Assembly (NCBI GenBank): GCA_018333785.1
Contig: JAGXSU010000084.1
Coordinates: 57,702-121,701, forward strand
Source: Methylomicrobium sp.
GTDB lineage: Bacteria; Pseudomonadota; Gammaproteobacteria; Methylococcales; Methylomonadaceae
DNA length: 64,000 nucleotides
Direction of reading: 5' to 3'
Shown here: piece by piece, positions 37,576 through 47,329 of the stretch
Numbering within the stretch: position 1 is the stretch's first letter
Layout: every line of letters begins with the position of its first letter
Notes under the pieces: model-generated
What the model saw: only the letters and a program-made list of their open reading frames with translations
Told to the model about the DNA's origin: nothing
Database searches by the model: none
Made by a program: the position numbers and the translations under genes

Positions 37576-37894
37576 AGTACTATTTAATCTATAAAAGACA
37601 ATCTATTAAGCGAATGTACCGGGGTGATAAGCGTCAAGAATTTGTTACTGAAGTTTTCCAATAATTTCAAAAACAAACTGTCATTATGCTTGGACTACAT
37701 AAGACATCGATAGGGTCTTCGTAAGCTGTGGCAAACCCAATTAATAAAGCACTGTTAGCGTCAAGCAGAGGCGTCATCCCGGCAGATATAAGGGATTGCC
37801 AGAACGACGGCAACTATTAATGAAAACTGAGTTCTCTAGCAAGCTTGGACAACCCTATAAAAACTGTGTAACTGCAGTATCTCTAAATACGGTA
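37576..37894. other. gap between flrA and flrB
   Basis: This stretch has no ORF. It contains a degenerate REP-like repeat (37772-37810) and otherwise AT-rich DNA that may hold FlrA sites. Confidence 0.35.
37772..37810. repeat. REP-like repeat, copy 2 of 3
   Basis: CGTCATCCCGGCAGATATAA followed by GGGATTGCCAGAACGACGG resembles the cores at 6263 and 48601 (CGTCATTTCGGCAGGGATTG). It is the most degraded of the three. Confidence 0.4.
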
Positions 37895-39358
37895 TTACCG
37901 CTGTAAATCATACTTGCGTAATTTTTCGACCAACGTTGTTCTCTGCATTTTCAATAACTTGGCGGCATGGGCTACGACACCGTTAGATTCGGCAAGCGCC
38001 TGTCTTATCAAATCGGTTTCCATATCGTTAAGGTATTCTTTCAGATCGATTCCCTCTTCCGGCAAGCTCGGAGAGCCTAAGCTCGATAAGACGGGCATTC
38101 CGGTCTTGGCCGTTTCTGAAACCGAATCGACTTCCAGCAATGAAAATCTGAAATTTTCAGGTACTTCGTATTGCTGAAATTTTTCGGGTAGATCCGGAGC
38201 ATCAACCAAACCCTTTGGAAAAATGATCGCCATTCGCTCGATCAGATTGGCAAGCTCTCTGACGTTGCCTGGCCAGTCATGCTGCATCAACACTGCCAAA
38301 GCAGCGTCGGTCAAGCGAACCGATCCACGGCTGTCATTTTCCAGGCGGTGAATCAGATCTTTTACCAAAACAGGGATATCTTCTTTACGCTCTCTTAAAG
38401 CGGGAACTTCGATGGGAAAGACATTAAGCCGGTAAAATAAATCTTCACGAAAACGGTTTGATGCAATTTCTCCTTCCAGTTTTCGATGCGTAGCGGCAAT
38501 AATTCTGACATCGCACTGAATGGTCCGGTTGCTGCCGACCCTTTCAAATGATCTTTCTTGCAAGACACGCAAAAGCTTGACCTGCATAGGCATGGGCATA
38601 TCGCCGATTTCATCGAGAAACAAGCTTCCGCCCTCGGCTAATTCAAATCGGCCTTGACGTGAGCTTAGTGCGCCGGTAAATGCGCCTTTTTCATGGCCAA
38701 ACAATTCACTTTCCAGTAATTCTCCAGGAATGGCCCCGCAATTAACCGGCACAAAAGGGCGATTCGCTCTAGCCGATGAATCATGCAGGGTTCTGGCTAC
38801 CACTTCCTTGCCGGTACCGGATTCACCCAGGATTAAAACGGTGGCGTCGGAATCGGCGACCTGACTGATCAGCTTGGAAACCTGAATGATGCCGGAACTG
38901 TTACCTCTAAGACGCGGTTTGTTGGTTAATCTTCTATCATAGACGCGACGGTCCAGTTGATGCCTTTTAGCGGCCTGTTGTTCCTGCGTCAACGGCAACC
39001 TGTCGAGTACCCGCTTGAGATCAGGATAAATCAACGGCCAATCCAGCGTCTGATTCACCATCGTGTCCATACTGGAGGACAAATTGACCGGCTCTCCCGT
39101 TTTTTTAAGCAGAATGATGATTTTTTTCTCATCCTTTTCGGCTATGGATCTGATCACCAATGCCTGCTTATCGATACTATTGCCGATAAAAACAGCGGCG
39201 CAATCATTAACTTTCTGATCCAGAACTTCAGAAAAATCTACCGGCGAAGAAACGCAAACATCAAACTCCATAAACTTGAGTATGGTTATGAATTCTTGAA
39301 TCCTGGAATGCTCATCATCAATTAACCAAATGCAAGGCCAAGCCATAGACTTACTCAT
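37895..39358 (-). CDS. flrA: master flagellar activator, sigma-54 dependent (FlrA/FleQ)
   Basis: A 487-residue FleQ/FlrA-type activator. The N-terminal receiver-like domain lacks the phospho-accepting Asp (IGNSIDKQ at that position), as in FleQ; the AAA+ domain has [14 protein letters not shown] and [16 protein letters not shown]; the C-terminal Fis-type helix-turn-helix includes [14 protein letters not shown]. FleQ proteins bind c-di-GMP at their AAA+ domain; whether this one does is unknown. It lies upstream of flrBC on the same strand with 369 bases between. Confidence 0.9.
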   Translation of the reverse strand: MSKSMAWPCIWLIDDEHSRIQEFITILKFMEFDVCVSSPVDFSEVLDQKVNDCAAVFIGNSIDKQALVIRSIAEKDEKKIIILLKKTGEPVNLSSSMDTMVNQTLDWPLIYPDLKRVLDRLPLTQEQQAAKRHQLDRRVYDRRLTNKPRLRGNSSGIIQVSKLISQVADSDATVLILGESGTGKEVVARTLHDSSARANRPFVPVNCGAIPGELLESELFGHEKGAFTGALSSRQGRFELAEGGSLFLDEIGDMPMPMQVKLLRVLQERSFERVGSNRTIQCDVRIIAATHRKLEGEIASNRFREDLFYRLNVFPIEVPALRERKEDIPVLVKDLIHRLENDSRGSVRLTDAALAVLMQHDWPGNVRELANLIERMAIIFPKGLVDAPDLPEKFQQYEVPENFRFSLLEVDSVSETAKTGMPVLSSLGSPSLPEEGIDLKEYLNDMETDLIRQALAESNGVVAHAAKLLKMQRTTLVEKLRKYDLQR

Positions 39359-39878
39359 TACCTAAAATGTTAATAGCCAAAATCAATGTATTCCTCTAAA
39401 TACTTCATATAAATTCGATCTTCGCACTGCCTAACTCACCTTAAAAACTTTATTAATAAGGCCGAATTGCTTATCCATTGACACAGCTCGATTTAATGCA
39501 TAGAGATTAGACTAATTTCATAAAAAGTCTTTTTTTGCACCTTCTTGACGAGGCAAATTCATTTCACTAGATATTGATGGGCCTGTTCATCGGTCAAGAA
39601 AAAAAGCCATTAAAGATGGATCACACGCATTTACCTCTTTCTTGGTTTAGTATCAACATAAATTAAGAGTATAAACAAGCCTGGCAATCAGGCCTTGAAT
39701 TAAAGCTATTGCTCTTTATTATCTGCAAATTTGGCTCATCTGGTTTAACGAATATTAAATTCCCGTGCCTCAAAAAGGCAGGAACTTTTACTAAATAAAG
39801 GAAAGATTGGTTAACTGCTTGACAAAATCTGCGTATTGGGGAAACTAAGGCATCTCATTTGGAAAGAGTAATTTAGTT
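39359..39878. other. 520-bp divergent intergenic region flrA / corC-like gene
   Basis: No gene is visible. The DNA is AT-rich and holds short hairpins (TGCCTCAAAAAGGCA near 39765; an inverted pair TTCTTGAC/GTCAAGAA near 39543 and 39592). It should carry both divergent promoters. I looked for a c-di-GMP riboswitch and saw none. Confidence 0.4.
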
Positions 39879-41135
39879 TTGAACGACATTCCCCTTAGTT
39901 TACTTTTCGGCGCACTGGCTCTATTGCTTCTTCTTTCAGCTTTTTTTTCCGGGTCTGAAACTGCTTTGATGACCTTGAACAGATACCGTCTGCAACATCT
40001 TGTCAAGCATCATCACCGGGGTGCAATCAAAGCACAAAAGCTCCTGCAAAGGCCTGACCGCCTCATAGGCATGATACTTCTAGGTAATAATTTCGTTAAT
40101 ATTCTTGCCTCATCCATCGCCACCATCATTGCCATTCGAATAGGCGGTGAATCAAGTATTGCTCTAGGTGCCGGCATTCTGACCGTCGTCATTCTTATAT
40201 TCTCTGAAGTCACGCCCAAAACACTGGCCGCCATCAAGCCTGAACTTTTAGCATTCCCCTCGGCATGGATTTATATACCGATGCTAAAAGTTTTTTATCC
40301 TTTCGTTGCTACAATCAACTTTTTCTGTAATCTACTGTTAAGACTGTTTGGCATTCGTGTTACCCAGAACAAAAAGGAAACCATCAGTAAGGAAGAACTG
40401 AAAAGTATCGTGTCTGAAGCAGAAAGCTTGATGCCGAAGCGTTATCAAAACATCTTGCTGGGTATTCTTGATCTTGAGAGCGCTACTGTAGAAGACATCA
40501 TGACGCCACGCCACGAAATATATGGCATAGACATTGATGATCCAATTGAAAACATTATAGAAACCATCAAAAGCAGTCCGCATACCCGTTTACCGGTCTT
40601 TAAAAAGAGCATTGATCGTGTCGTCGGATTCCTGCACTTACGCAGTGTATTGACTCATCTTAATCACGAAACTTTTGATAAAAACGATATTCTGGAAACA
40701 CTGATAAAACCGTATTTCATTCCGGAAAACACGCCATTACACAATCAGTTACAACATTTCAAATCCGAACGGTTACGGATAGGTCTTGTGGTTGACGAAT
40801 ACGGGGATGTTCAGGGCTTGGTAACTCTTGAAGATTTACTTCAGGAAATTGTGGGTGAATTAGTCAGCGATGATCAAGGCGTTAGTAAACTTACTGACGG
40901 AGGGTACCTGGTCGATGCTTCGGTAACTATACGCGAATTGAACAGAATCACCGGCTGGAAATTACCGACAGAGGGACCTAAAACCATCAACGGTTTGATT
41001 ATCGAGTTTATGGAGACCATTCCTGAACCGGGCACCAGTGTCAGATTACACGGTCATCCGTTGGAAATTATCAAACGAACAAAAAACTCGGTCACTCAGG
41101 TTAAATTCTATCCAAATCAAGGACTATCTGACTGA
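39879..41135 (+). CDS. HlyC/CorC-family protein with DUF21 and CBS domains
   Basis: A 418-residue inner-membrane protein with the DUF21 (CNNM) region in the first 170 residues, with about four hydrophobic segments, followed by two CBS domains (TPRHEIYGIDIDD, GLVTLEDLLQEIVGE) and a C-terminal CorC_HlyC domain. Family members relate to Mg2+/Co2+ efflux or magnesium homeostasis, YtfL/YfjD type. It starts at a TTG with GGAAAGAG about 10 bases upstream. It precedes the FHA-PilZ pair but is 177 bases away. Confidence 0.85.
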   Translation: MNDIPLSLLFGALALLLLLSAFFSGSETALMTLNRYRLQHLVKHHHRGAIKAQKLLQRPDRLIGMILLGNNFVNILASSIATIIAIRIGGESSIALGAGILTVVILIFSEVTPKTLAAIKPELLAFPSAWIYIPMLKVFYPFVATINFFCNLLLRLFGIRVTQNKKETISKEELKSIVSEAESLMPKRYQNILLGILDLESATVEDIMTPRHEIYGIDIDDPIENIIETIKSSPHTRLPVFKKSIDRVVGFLHLRSVLTHLNHETFDKNDILETLIKPYFIPENTPLHNQLQHFKSERLRIGLVVDEYGDVQGLVTLEDLLQEIVGELVSDDQGVSKLTDGGYLVDASVTIRELNRITGWKLPTEGPKTINGLIIEFMETIPEPGTSVRLHGHPLEIIKRTKNSVTQVKFYPNQGLSD

Positions 41136-41312
41136 TTCCTTTTCAGCAAGCCAAATAAATTTCCTTTTAAAAAATCAAATATTTACTATTTATCGAGATA
41201 AATTGTCTACGAGTGCTGATGTAGAGTGCTGATAAAATCGTCACCTGCTTAAGCAACAGCAACAAATCCGGTCTATACTCTCAGCTCCAACAGTAGGTAA
41301 CCTGCAACCAGA

Positions 41313-41942
41313 ATGGCAAAATTTACGGTTTTCTTTAAAGATAAAGTTATCAGTTCTTCCCTGTTCGATAGCGGGGTAGTGCATATTGGTCGCGATGAAA
41401 CCAACAATATCACTTTGGACAGCCTTGCGGTAGCTCCTGCTCATGCGGCCGTGATTATCCGGGAAACAGGCGATGTTATAAAACAACTTAACGATGAGTT
41501 CCCGCTGATCGTCAACAATGCGAAAGTTAAAGAAGCCATTCTTAAGAATAATGACAAAATCTTGCTTGGCAAACACACCCTCATTTTCAACACCTCCGAG
41601 TCGGTTCAGCCAACTGCGTCTCCCCCCGATACAGATGTTGAGTTACTCAACCAAGAGATCCAAAACGAGATCCAGTTACCCGAAGCCAATCTTCAGATCA
41701 TTGACGGCAAACACATAGGAAGAGTACTCCCTCTTAAGAAAGCCATGACGCGCTTGGGAAGAAACGGAAATGGTGTTATCGTCATTGCCCGCAGAAAAGA
41801 AGGCTATTTCGTTTCAGCTCTGGAAACAAATGCCGCTCTAAAGCTCAATAAAAAGACCTTGGGTGATCAATCTTTAAAACTCAATTCTCATGATGTCATT
41901 GAAATCGAAAACACCTCACTACAATTTTTTCAAGTCAGTTAA
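41313..41942 (+). CDS. tandem FHA-domain protein
   Basis: A 209-residue protein that looks like two forkhead-associated domains, residues about 15-90 and 125-205. The first keeps GRDETNN and a histidine in APAHA, whereas the serine before it is lost; the second has RLGRNGNG but no Ser/His pair. Phosphothreonine binding may therefore be limited to the first domain or lost. It is encoded 6 bases before a PilZ-domain gene, suggesting a joint signalling role. Confidence 0.75.
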   Translation: MAKFTVFFKDKVISSSLFDSGVVHIGRDETNNITLDSLAVAPAHAAVIIRETGDVIKQLNDEFPLIVNNAKVKEAILKNNDKILLGKHTLIFNTSESVQPTASPPDTDVELLNQEIQNEIQLPEANLQIIDGKHIGRVLPLKKAMTRLGRNGNGVIVIARRKEGYFVSALETNAALKLNKKTLGDQSLKLNSHDVIEIENTSLQFFQVS

Positions 41943-41948
41943 TATTTT

Positions 41949-42338
41949 ATGAACTCAGAAACCTCAATAGACAAGCGCAAATTTCACCGGATTTTTTATA
42001 ATGCGCAGGCAGCATTGAGCAATGGACAAACGACTTGGAAATGTCAAATCCGAGACCTTTCACTCAAAGGCTGTTTATTAAATTTTTCCGAAGCTTGGCA
42101 AGGCGAAATTGATAACCTTTATACACTATCGTTCGATTTATCCAATGACATCAGCATTTCCATGTCGGTCTCTGTATCTCATGTAATCGGGGATAATGCG
42201 GGGTTTAAATGCGAGCATATCGATATAGAAAGCATCACTGCACTTAGACGCCTGGTCGAACTCAACTTGGGAAACAGTGAATTGCTGGAGAGAGATTTAG
42301 CCTCGCTGGCCGAATGCGTTAAACCCGATAGTGAGTAA
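41949..42338 (+). CDS. PilZ-domain protein
   Basis: A 129-residue PilZ protein with the c-di-GMP motifs in order: RKFHR near residue 10 (RxxxR) and DLSLKG near residue 38 (D/NxSxxG). It should bind c-di-GMP. It ends 36 bases before the stop of the convergent radA gene. With the FHA gene it forms a two-gene operon. Confidence 0.82.
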   Translation: MNSETSIDKRKFHRIFYNAQAALSNGQTTWKCQIRDLSLKGCLLNFSEAWQGEIDNLYTLSFDLSNDISISMSVSVSHVIGDNAGFKCEHIDIESITALRRLVELNLGNSELLERDLASLAECVKPDSE

Positions 42339-42374
42339 GAGCAAAAAAACAGCTCAACAAAGCGATTTTGAATT

Positions 42375-43757
42375 TTAAAGTTCCGACAACACCGTTAACG
42401 CATCTGACAATGTTGCAACGGGATAGATTTTTAAATCGGCAATCGGCTTTTTGGGTGCGTTAGCTTTTGGAATGACGGCCGCTTTAAAACCGTGTTTGGC
42501 CGCATCATTTAGCCGCGCGTACCCATTGGCAACCGGTCTAATCTCACCATTTAAACCCAACTCACCAAAAAACAGCATGTCATGGGGGATGATTTTATCC
42601 CTGAGACTAGAGACAATGCTGATTACAATGGCCAGATCAGAACTGGTCTCTGTCACCTTTATGCCACCGACGACATTGGCATAAATCTCATCAGTTGCCG
42701 TAACGATTCCGCCATGACGCGATAAAATCGCAAGCAGCATCGCCAGGCGGTTTTGATCGAAGCCCACAGCCAAACGCCTGGGATTTCCGTATTGGCAATC
42801 GGTAACCAGAGCTTGTATTTCAACCAGCAAAGGGCGGGTACCTTCCCATAAAACAGTAACGACACTGCCCGATGAAGGTTTTTCGGCACGGTTTAAAAAC
42901 ATGGCTGATGGATTTTTTACTTCCTTGAGTCCGGTGCTGTCCATGGCGAAAAAACCCAATTCCCCGATACTGCCAAACCGGTTTTTATCGGCGCGCAGCA
43001 CCCGAAAACGCGCATCGTCTGTTGATGACAACACCACTTGCGTATCCACAATATGACTTAGCGTCATAGGCCCGGCCAAAGATTGATCCTTGGTGACATG
43101 CCCCACTAAAAAAATCGAAACATTATGCCGTTTGGCATATTGAGTCAAATAACTGGCCGATTCCCGCACTTGTGATACGGCGCCGGGTGCGGATTCGGTA
43201 GATTCATTGAACATGACTTGAATTGAATCGATAACGACGACCAGAGGTTTTAATTCATCAAGCACTTCGCAGATCTGCTGCACCGACGTTTCAGCCAGCA
43301 TTTTAATTTTATTGGCCGCGAGCCCAAGCCGATGCGCTCTTTCTGCAATTTGTTGCAGAGATTCCTCGCCTGACACATAAAGCACGCTGATTTCTCTATG
43401 CGCGATGTTGGCAATAGCCTGCAATAAAATCGTACTTTTTCCAGCTCCCGGAGCCCCCCCGATCAGAATGACGCTGCCTTTGACTACGCCTCCACCCAGC
43501 ACGCGGTCAAATTCAGTAATGCCGGTAGACAGTCGTTCAGCTTGCGCCAAATCAACATCCGACAACCACTTTACCGTCGATTTGCTGCCGGCATAGCCCT
43601 CAGTTGCTCCTGCCCTGTCCTTTTTACCGCTTCCGAGGCGCACTTCCTTGATGGTGTTCCATGCACCACACACCGTGCATTGTCCGCTCCAGCGAGGATA
43701 ATCAGCCCCGCACTCATCACAGACAAAGCCGGTTTTAATTTTTTTAGTCATATCCAT
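42375..43757 (-). CDS. radA: DNA repair protein RadA (Sms)
   Basis: A 460-residue RadA. The N-terminal zinc finger has CDECG and CTVCG pairs; Walker A is GGAPGAGKST; the family motif KNRFG is present (DKNRFGSIGE); the C-terminal Lon-like domain follows. It is a branch-migration helicase in recombination. ATG 43757 and ATG 43751 are both possible starts. Confidence 0.95.
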   Translation of the reverse strand: MDMTKKIKTGFVCDECGADYPRWSGQCTVCGAWNTIKEVRLGSGKKDRAGATEGYAGSKSTVKWLSDVDLAQAERLSTGITEFDRVLGGGVVKGSVILIGGAPGAGKSTILLQAIANIAHREISVLYVSGEESLQQIAERAHRLGLAANKIKMLAETSVQQICEVLDELKPLVVVIDSIQVMFNESTESAPGAVSQVRESASYLTQYAKRHNVSIFLVGHVTKDQSLAGPMTLSHIVDTQVVLSSTDDARFRVLRADKNRFGSIGELGFFAMDSTGLKEVKNPSAMFLNRAEKPSSGSVVTVLWEGTRPLLVEIQALVTDCQYGNPRRLAVGFDQNRLAMLLAILSRHGGIVTATDEIYANVVGGIKVTETSSDLAIVISIVSSLRDKIIPHDMLFFGELGLNGEIRPVANGYARLNDAAKHGFKAAVIPKANAPKKPIADLKIYPVATLSDALTVLSEL

Positions 43758-44194
43758 CGATTTTAACGTTGTATTATTATGAAAAAAAACCGGTCATTTT
43801 TATTCAAAAAAAACAATCGGCTCTATAAAAAGGCAGGCAAAATGAATTTTTGCTGTTTCTAAAAGTTATACTTCAACTAAACTTAGCGCATTGACATGAA
43901 TGTTACCGTTTCAGCTGGAATCTTTCCTTGATTTAGTAATTTAAAGCAACGCATAGTAACCATGTAGAATCAATCTACATAACATAATTGAACTTCAACT
44001 ATTAAATTCAAGACCTCTTAATTTTAAAATCTCTGTATTATTAAATTTATGCAACGAGCCGTTGTTAAGCATCACTCAAACAAAGCATGAAACAACCCAT
44101 AATAAACGCATACCATTCCTCAACAATAGCCGGGCAACTTGACCCGCTAATTGTGTTTTGAAGCATTCATGCTGTTAACGGAAAGTTATTAAAA
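43758..44194. other. divergent intergenic region radA / luxR-type gene
   Basis: AT-rich, with no ORF worth calling. It contains a 19-bp dyad at 43962-43980. Confidence 0.35.
43962..43980. promoter_or_regulatory. 19-bp operator-like dyad ATGTAGA-N5-TCTACAT
   Basis: A perfect 7-base inverted repeat with a 5-base spacer, about 215 bases upstream of the LuxR-type gene. LuxR/FixJ-type dimers often bind such sites; autoregulation is a guess. Confidence 0.4.
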
Positions 44195-44866
44195 ATGGCT
44201 AACCTATCCAAAGTGATCATTTGCGCACATGACCCCATGCTGGCCAGCAGATGGGAGGCACAGGTCCAAGCAAAATTTAACGTATGCCAAGTATCGGAGT
44301 TAGATAACCTGACTTCTTATTTAACACCTGATACTCAAACGGTTCTGATGATGCATGGCGAACCTTTTAAAAACAGCCTGGGAACCCTGAATAATGTATT
44401 CCAGCCCCATCTAAAAATACTGATACTGGGGCAGCATTGGCCGGAAAATTTGCAGATTGAAGCACTGATAAACGGTTGCTCGGGTTATTGTGATATTAAC
44501 TCAACCGAAACGCTGCTCATCAAGGCGATTGACTGTTTATCGAAAGGCGATACATGGATACCCCGGCATCTGGTCCCGCGAGTCATTTCGGAACTGACAA
44601 AATTCAAACAAAGCCATCAAATAGCAGAGCAAACCAAAACAGCTGAAGCATCTCATCCACTTAATGTGCTGACAGCAAGAGAAATGGAGGTTGCGCAATT
44701 GATCGCGAAAGGTGAAAACAATAAACGAATTGCGGCGATGCTCAATATCTCCGAAAGAACGGTCAAAGCTCATCTGACCTCTATTTTCAGTAAATTGAAA
44801 ATTCTTGACAGACTGCACTTGGCTTTATATGTCAAAGAAGTCACCGATAATCAGCCGTCTAACTAA
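44195..44866 (+). CDS. LuxR/NarL-type regulator with degenerate receiver
   Basis: A 223-residue regulator. The C-terminal GerE helix-turn-helix is clear (LTAREMEVAQLIAKGENNKRIA, then SERTVKAHLTSIF). The N-terminal 125 residues resemble a response-regulator receiver, but the phospho-accepting aspartate appears replaced in VLMMHGEPF. No kinase gene is adjacent. The stop codon overlaps the convergent gene by 4 bases. Confidence 0.8.
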   Translation: MANLSKVIICAHDPMLASRWEAQVQAKFNVCQVSELDNLTSYLTPDTQTVLMMHGEPFKNSLGTLNNVFQPHLKILILGQHWPENLQIEALINGCSGYCDINSTETLLIKAIDCLSKGDTWIPRHLVPRVISELTKFKQSHQIAEQTKTAEASHPLNVLTAREMEVAQLIAKGENNKRIAAMLNISERTVKAHLTSIFSKLKILDRLHLALYVKEVTDNQPSN

Positions 44867-47277
44867 TCCCTGCTCCCTGTTAATTTTTCGTATTTTAACA
44901 TTTCATCCTGTGCTGCATTTAAACGCCCTTCATACTTGTAAACTTCCGCGCTATGCCGATGCAAACCTGCCTTAGGGTAGCTTTTTAAATGTTCCGGTAT
45001 CCCGGATAAATAGGAATCCTGTCCATTATTCAGCTTCTGCATAACCTTGATCAATTCGGTCCCAACCAGCCATTGCTCTTTCCCTGACTTGATAAGACGC
45101 TGACGGATAGGTGCTGCAAACTCAATAACAGGATGGTCGTCACTGTTGATAGCCACCTTAGCCAGGGCGTGTTCAAGACTCGACAAATCGCCGACATAAT
45201 ATTGCAGGAGGTCTTCTTTATCGTTCTGAAAAAGCTGAGCCTTGACCGGCAATGACTGAGCCGTTTTGTGTCCCAATAAACCGATAACCGGCCTCAATGC
45301 TGAAAAATCAGCCCGCCATACCGTGACTTGCGGAAAAACAACCTGAAGAGTGCGCGCAATCACTTCAAAGTCAGTACGGCTTAATTGATAGGCCGGTAAC
45401 CATTGCATGAACAGCCCTTTATCCTCGAGGTGCTCGGCAACGGCCTGATAATGTTCAACCGCATATAAGCTGCCCGTTCCAGCCGCCCATGGCACAAATA
45501 AATCGCTGATAATCACATCAAATTTTTTAGACGTAGCTCTTAAAAAGTGCCGTCCATCCTCATTCAGGATGCTTACGCGAGGATCGTAAAACAGATCTTG
45601 TGTATAAGGACCAAAAAAACTATCTGCCGCCTGGATAACTCCGTTCAACAGTTCAGTCACAATAAGACTGCGTATAGGGTAATTTAAGGCACCGCCGGCG
45701 CTGATACCGGTTCCCAAACCCAGCATGTAAATATCGCGAGGATGTTCGTGCAGGTACAAAGGCATATAACCCAAAAACTGTTCCAAAGACATTGAAGCAG
45801 TTCCGCCCAACGTGTAGTGATTATTAACCTTAAGCTTTAAATTTTCGCCTTGTTTCACCACACCCACGGCTCCTGCACTGCTCTCCCAATAAGCCATCAG
45901 ACTTTCGTCTTCATTGATGGGATCGACACTCACCACAGGCAGTTTTGCTGTATCAAACACCGATACGGTCAGCAATATTGCCGTCAATATGAATAGCTGG
46001 ATTAAACGATGATTTAACTTCAGGCACTGATACCAATAAAGCCCCATCAGCAAATAGACCACCGCAAAAAAACGAATGCTTGCCCATAAACCTATCAAGT
46101 CAAGCATGACAAACCCGGCCAGCAAGGAACCGGCTATCGCCCCCAAGGTATTGCTGCTGACCAGTCGCCCAATCGATTGACTGTATTGTTTAACGCCGCC
46201 TGCCATGCCCATCAGCAACGGAAACACAATGCCGACTATCAAAACCGGTGGCCCCATTACCACCAGAGCCAGTTCAGCAACGCGCAAAACATAAGCGCCC
46301 CAGCCAAAATCGGAACTGATGTATCTCAACTGATCGGTCCACATCACAAATAAAAAGGGTGTGGCACTGACCCACAGACCCCCGGCCAGTAATACAGACA
46401 ACAGAGAAAAACCAGGATCGAACCGGGATTTCATCAACAGTCTTGCTAAAAATCCACCAAGGGCCAGGCAAAAAAGAAAAACCATCAAAACAATTGAAAA
46501 TGTATAGACCGAGTTCTGCAAGACTTGAGAAAACATCCGGCCCCATAGAACCTGTAATCCCAGCAACAACAGACCGGATAGAAACGCAAATTGATTGAAT
46601 GTAGCGAAGTGAAGCACTTCCTGAGATGAATGCGTCACGGTGGAACTGGCGGCTTGATTAAAATCCCGGTTTTTGGACAAGGCCAGAGCAATCAGTCCCA
46701 CGCCAACAGAAATCAGCATTGCCAGCGCATAACACCATCGATACCCTATCAACGGCGGCAAATAAAACCCGGCGAGTAAAACGCCGACAACCGCGCCCAG
46801 CGTGTTGATGCCGTACAAAAAGGCGACATGACTTTTAAAGCCGCCATCAGAGGCGATTACCGAAGTGATGACAGGTAAAGTGCCTCCCATAAAAAAAGCG
46901 GGAGGCGTTAGAATGAGGATTGCCAAAACAAACTTCAGACCTAGAAATAATCCGGTCGATTGTCCGCAACATTCAAATAAGACGGGATAAATCCAGGCGT
47001 AGATGTTAAGCAGTGCAAAATAGCCTAAGGCAAAGAGCGCAATGCCGAGCTCCAAGCCGGCATAGCCTTTGAGCGGATTGTAAAATTGTCCGGCTCTTTG
47101 CCCCCAGAACTTTGCACCCAGAGCTAATCCCAAAAAAAATGCCGTCAGGGTGGCCGCCATCGCCTGACTGGTATTACCGAAAAGTAAACCCAGCTCTTTA
47201 AGCCATAAGACTTCATAAATCAGAGCGGCGGTTCCCGACAGAAAAAAAAGCAGCGTGAGGCCAGCATTCCTTAACAT
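44863..47277 (-). CDS. membrane protein with fused spermidine-synthase-like domain
   Basis: An 804-residue fusion: an N-terminal integral-membrane part with about 12-14 hydrophobic segments, then a C-terminal domain of the spermidine synthase fold (YMLGLGTGISAGG as the nucleotide-binding glycine loop, FDVIISDLFVPW). The polyamine-site aspartates of true SpeE are not evident, so aminopropyl transfer is unproven. I start at ATG 47277, just after the gap to the APH-like gene; the open frame extends to a TTG inside it. A distant homologue lies at 60887. Confidence 0.75.
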   Translation of the reverse strand: MLRNAGLTLLFFLSGTAALIYEVLWLKELGLLFGNTSQAMAATLTAFFLGLALGAKFWGQRAGQFYNPLKGYAGLELGIALFALGYFALLNIYAWIYPVLFECCGQSTGLFLGLKFVLAILILTPPAFFMGGTLPVITSVIASDGGFKSHVAFLYGINTLGAVVGVLLAGFYLPPLIGYRWCYALAMLISVGVGLIALALSKNRDFNQAASSTVTHSSQEVLHFATFNQFAFLSGLLLLGLQVLWGRMFSQVLQNSVYTFSIVLMVFLFCLALGGFLARLLMKSRFDPGFSLLSVLLAGGLWVSATPFLFVMWTDQLRYISSDFGWGAYVLRVAELALVVMGPPVLIVGIVFPLLMGMAGGVKQYSQSIGRLVSSNTLGAIAGSLLAGFVMLDLIGLWASIRFFAVVYLLMGLYWYQCLKLNHRLIQLFILTAILLTVSVFDTAKLPVVSVDPINEDESLMAYWESSAGAVGVVKQGENLKLKVNNHYTLGGTASMSLEQFLGYMPLYLHEHPRDIYMLGLGTGISAGGALNYPIRSLIVTELLNGVIQAADSFFGPYTQDLFYDPRVSILNEDGRHFLRATSKKFDVIISDLFVPWAAGTGSLYAVEHYQAVAEHLEDKGLFMQWLPAYQLSRTDFEVIARTLQVVFPQVTVWRADFSALRPVIGLLGHKTAQSLPVKAQLFQNDKEDLLQYYVGDLSSLEHALAKVAINSDDHPVIEFAAPIRQRLIKSGKEQWLVGTELIKVMQKLNNGQDSYLSGIPEHLKSYPKAGLHRHSAEVYKYEGRLNAAQDEMLKYEKLTGSRD

Positions 47278-47329
47278 CAAACACTCAAAACGAAAAGCCT
47301 GATTGCATTGAATTATTGAATTTAATGAT

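Noticed and set aside
39660..39800. Possible c-di-GMP riboswitch upstream of the CorC-like gene
   Set aside because: Short hairpins are present but the conserved GEMM core is not.
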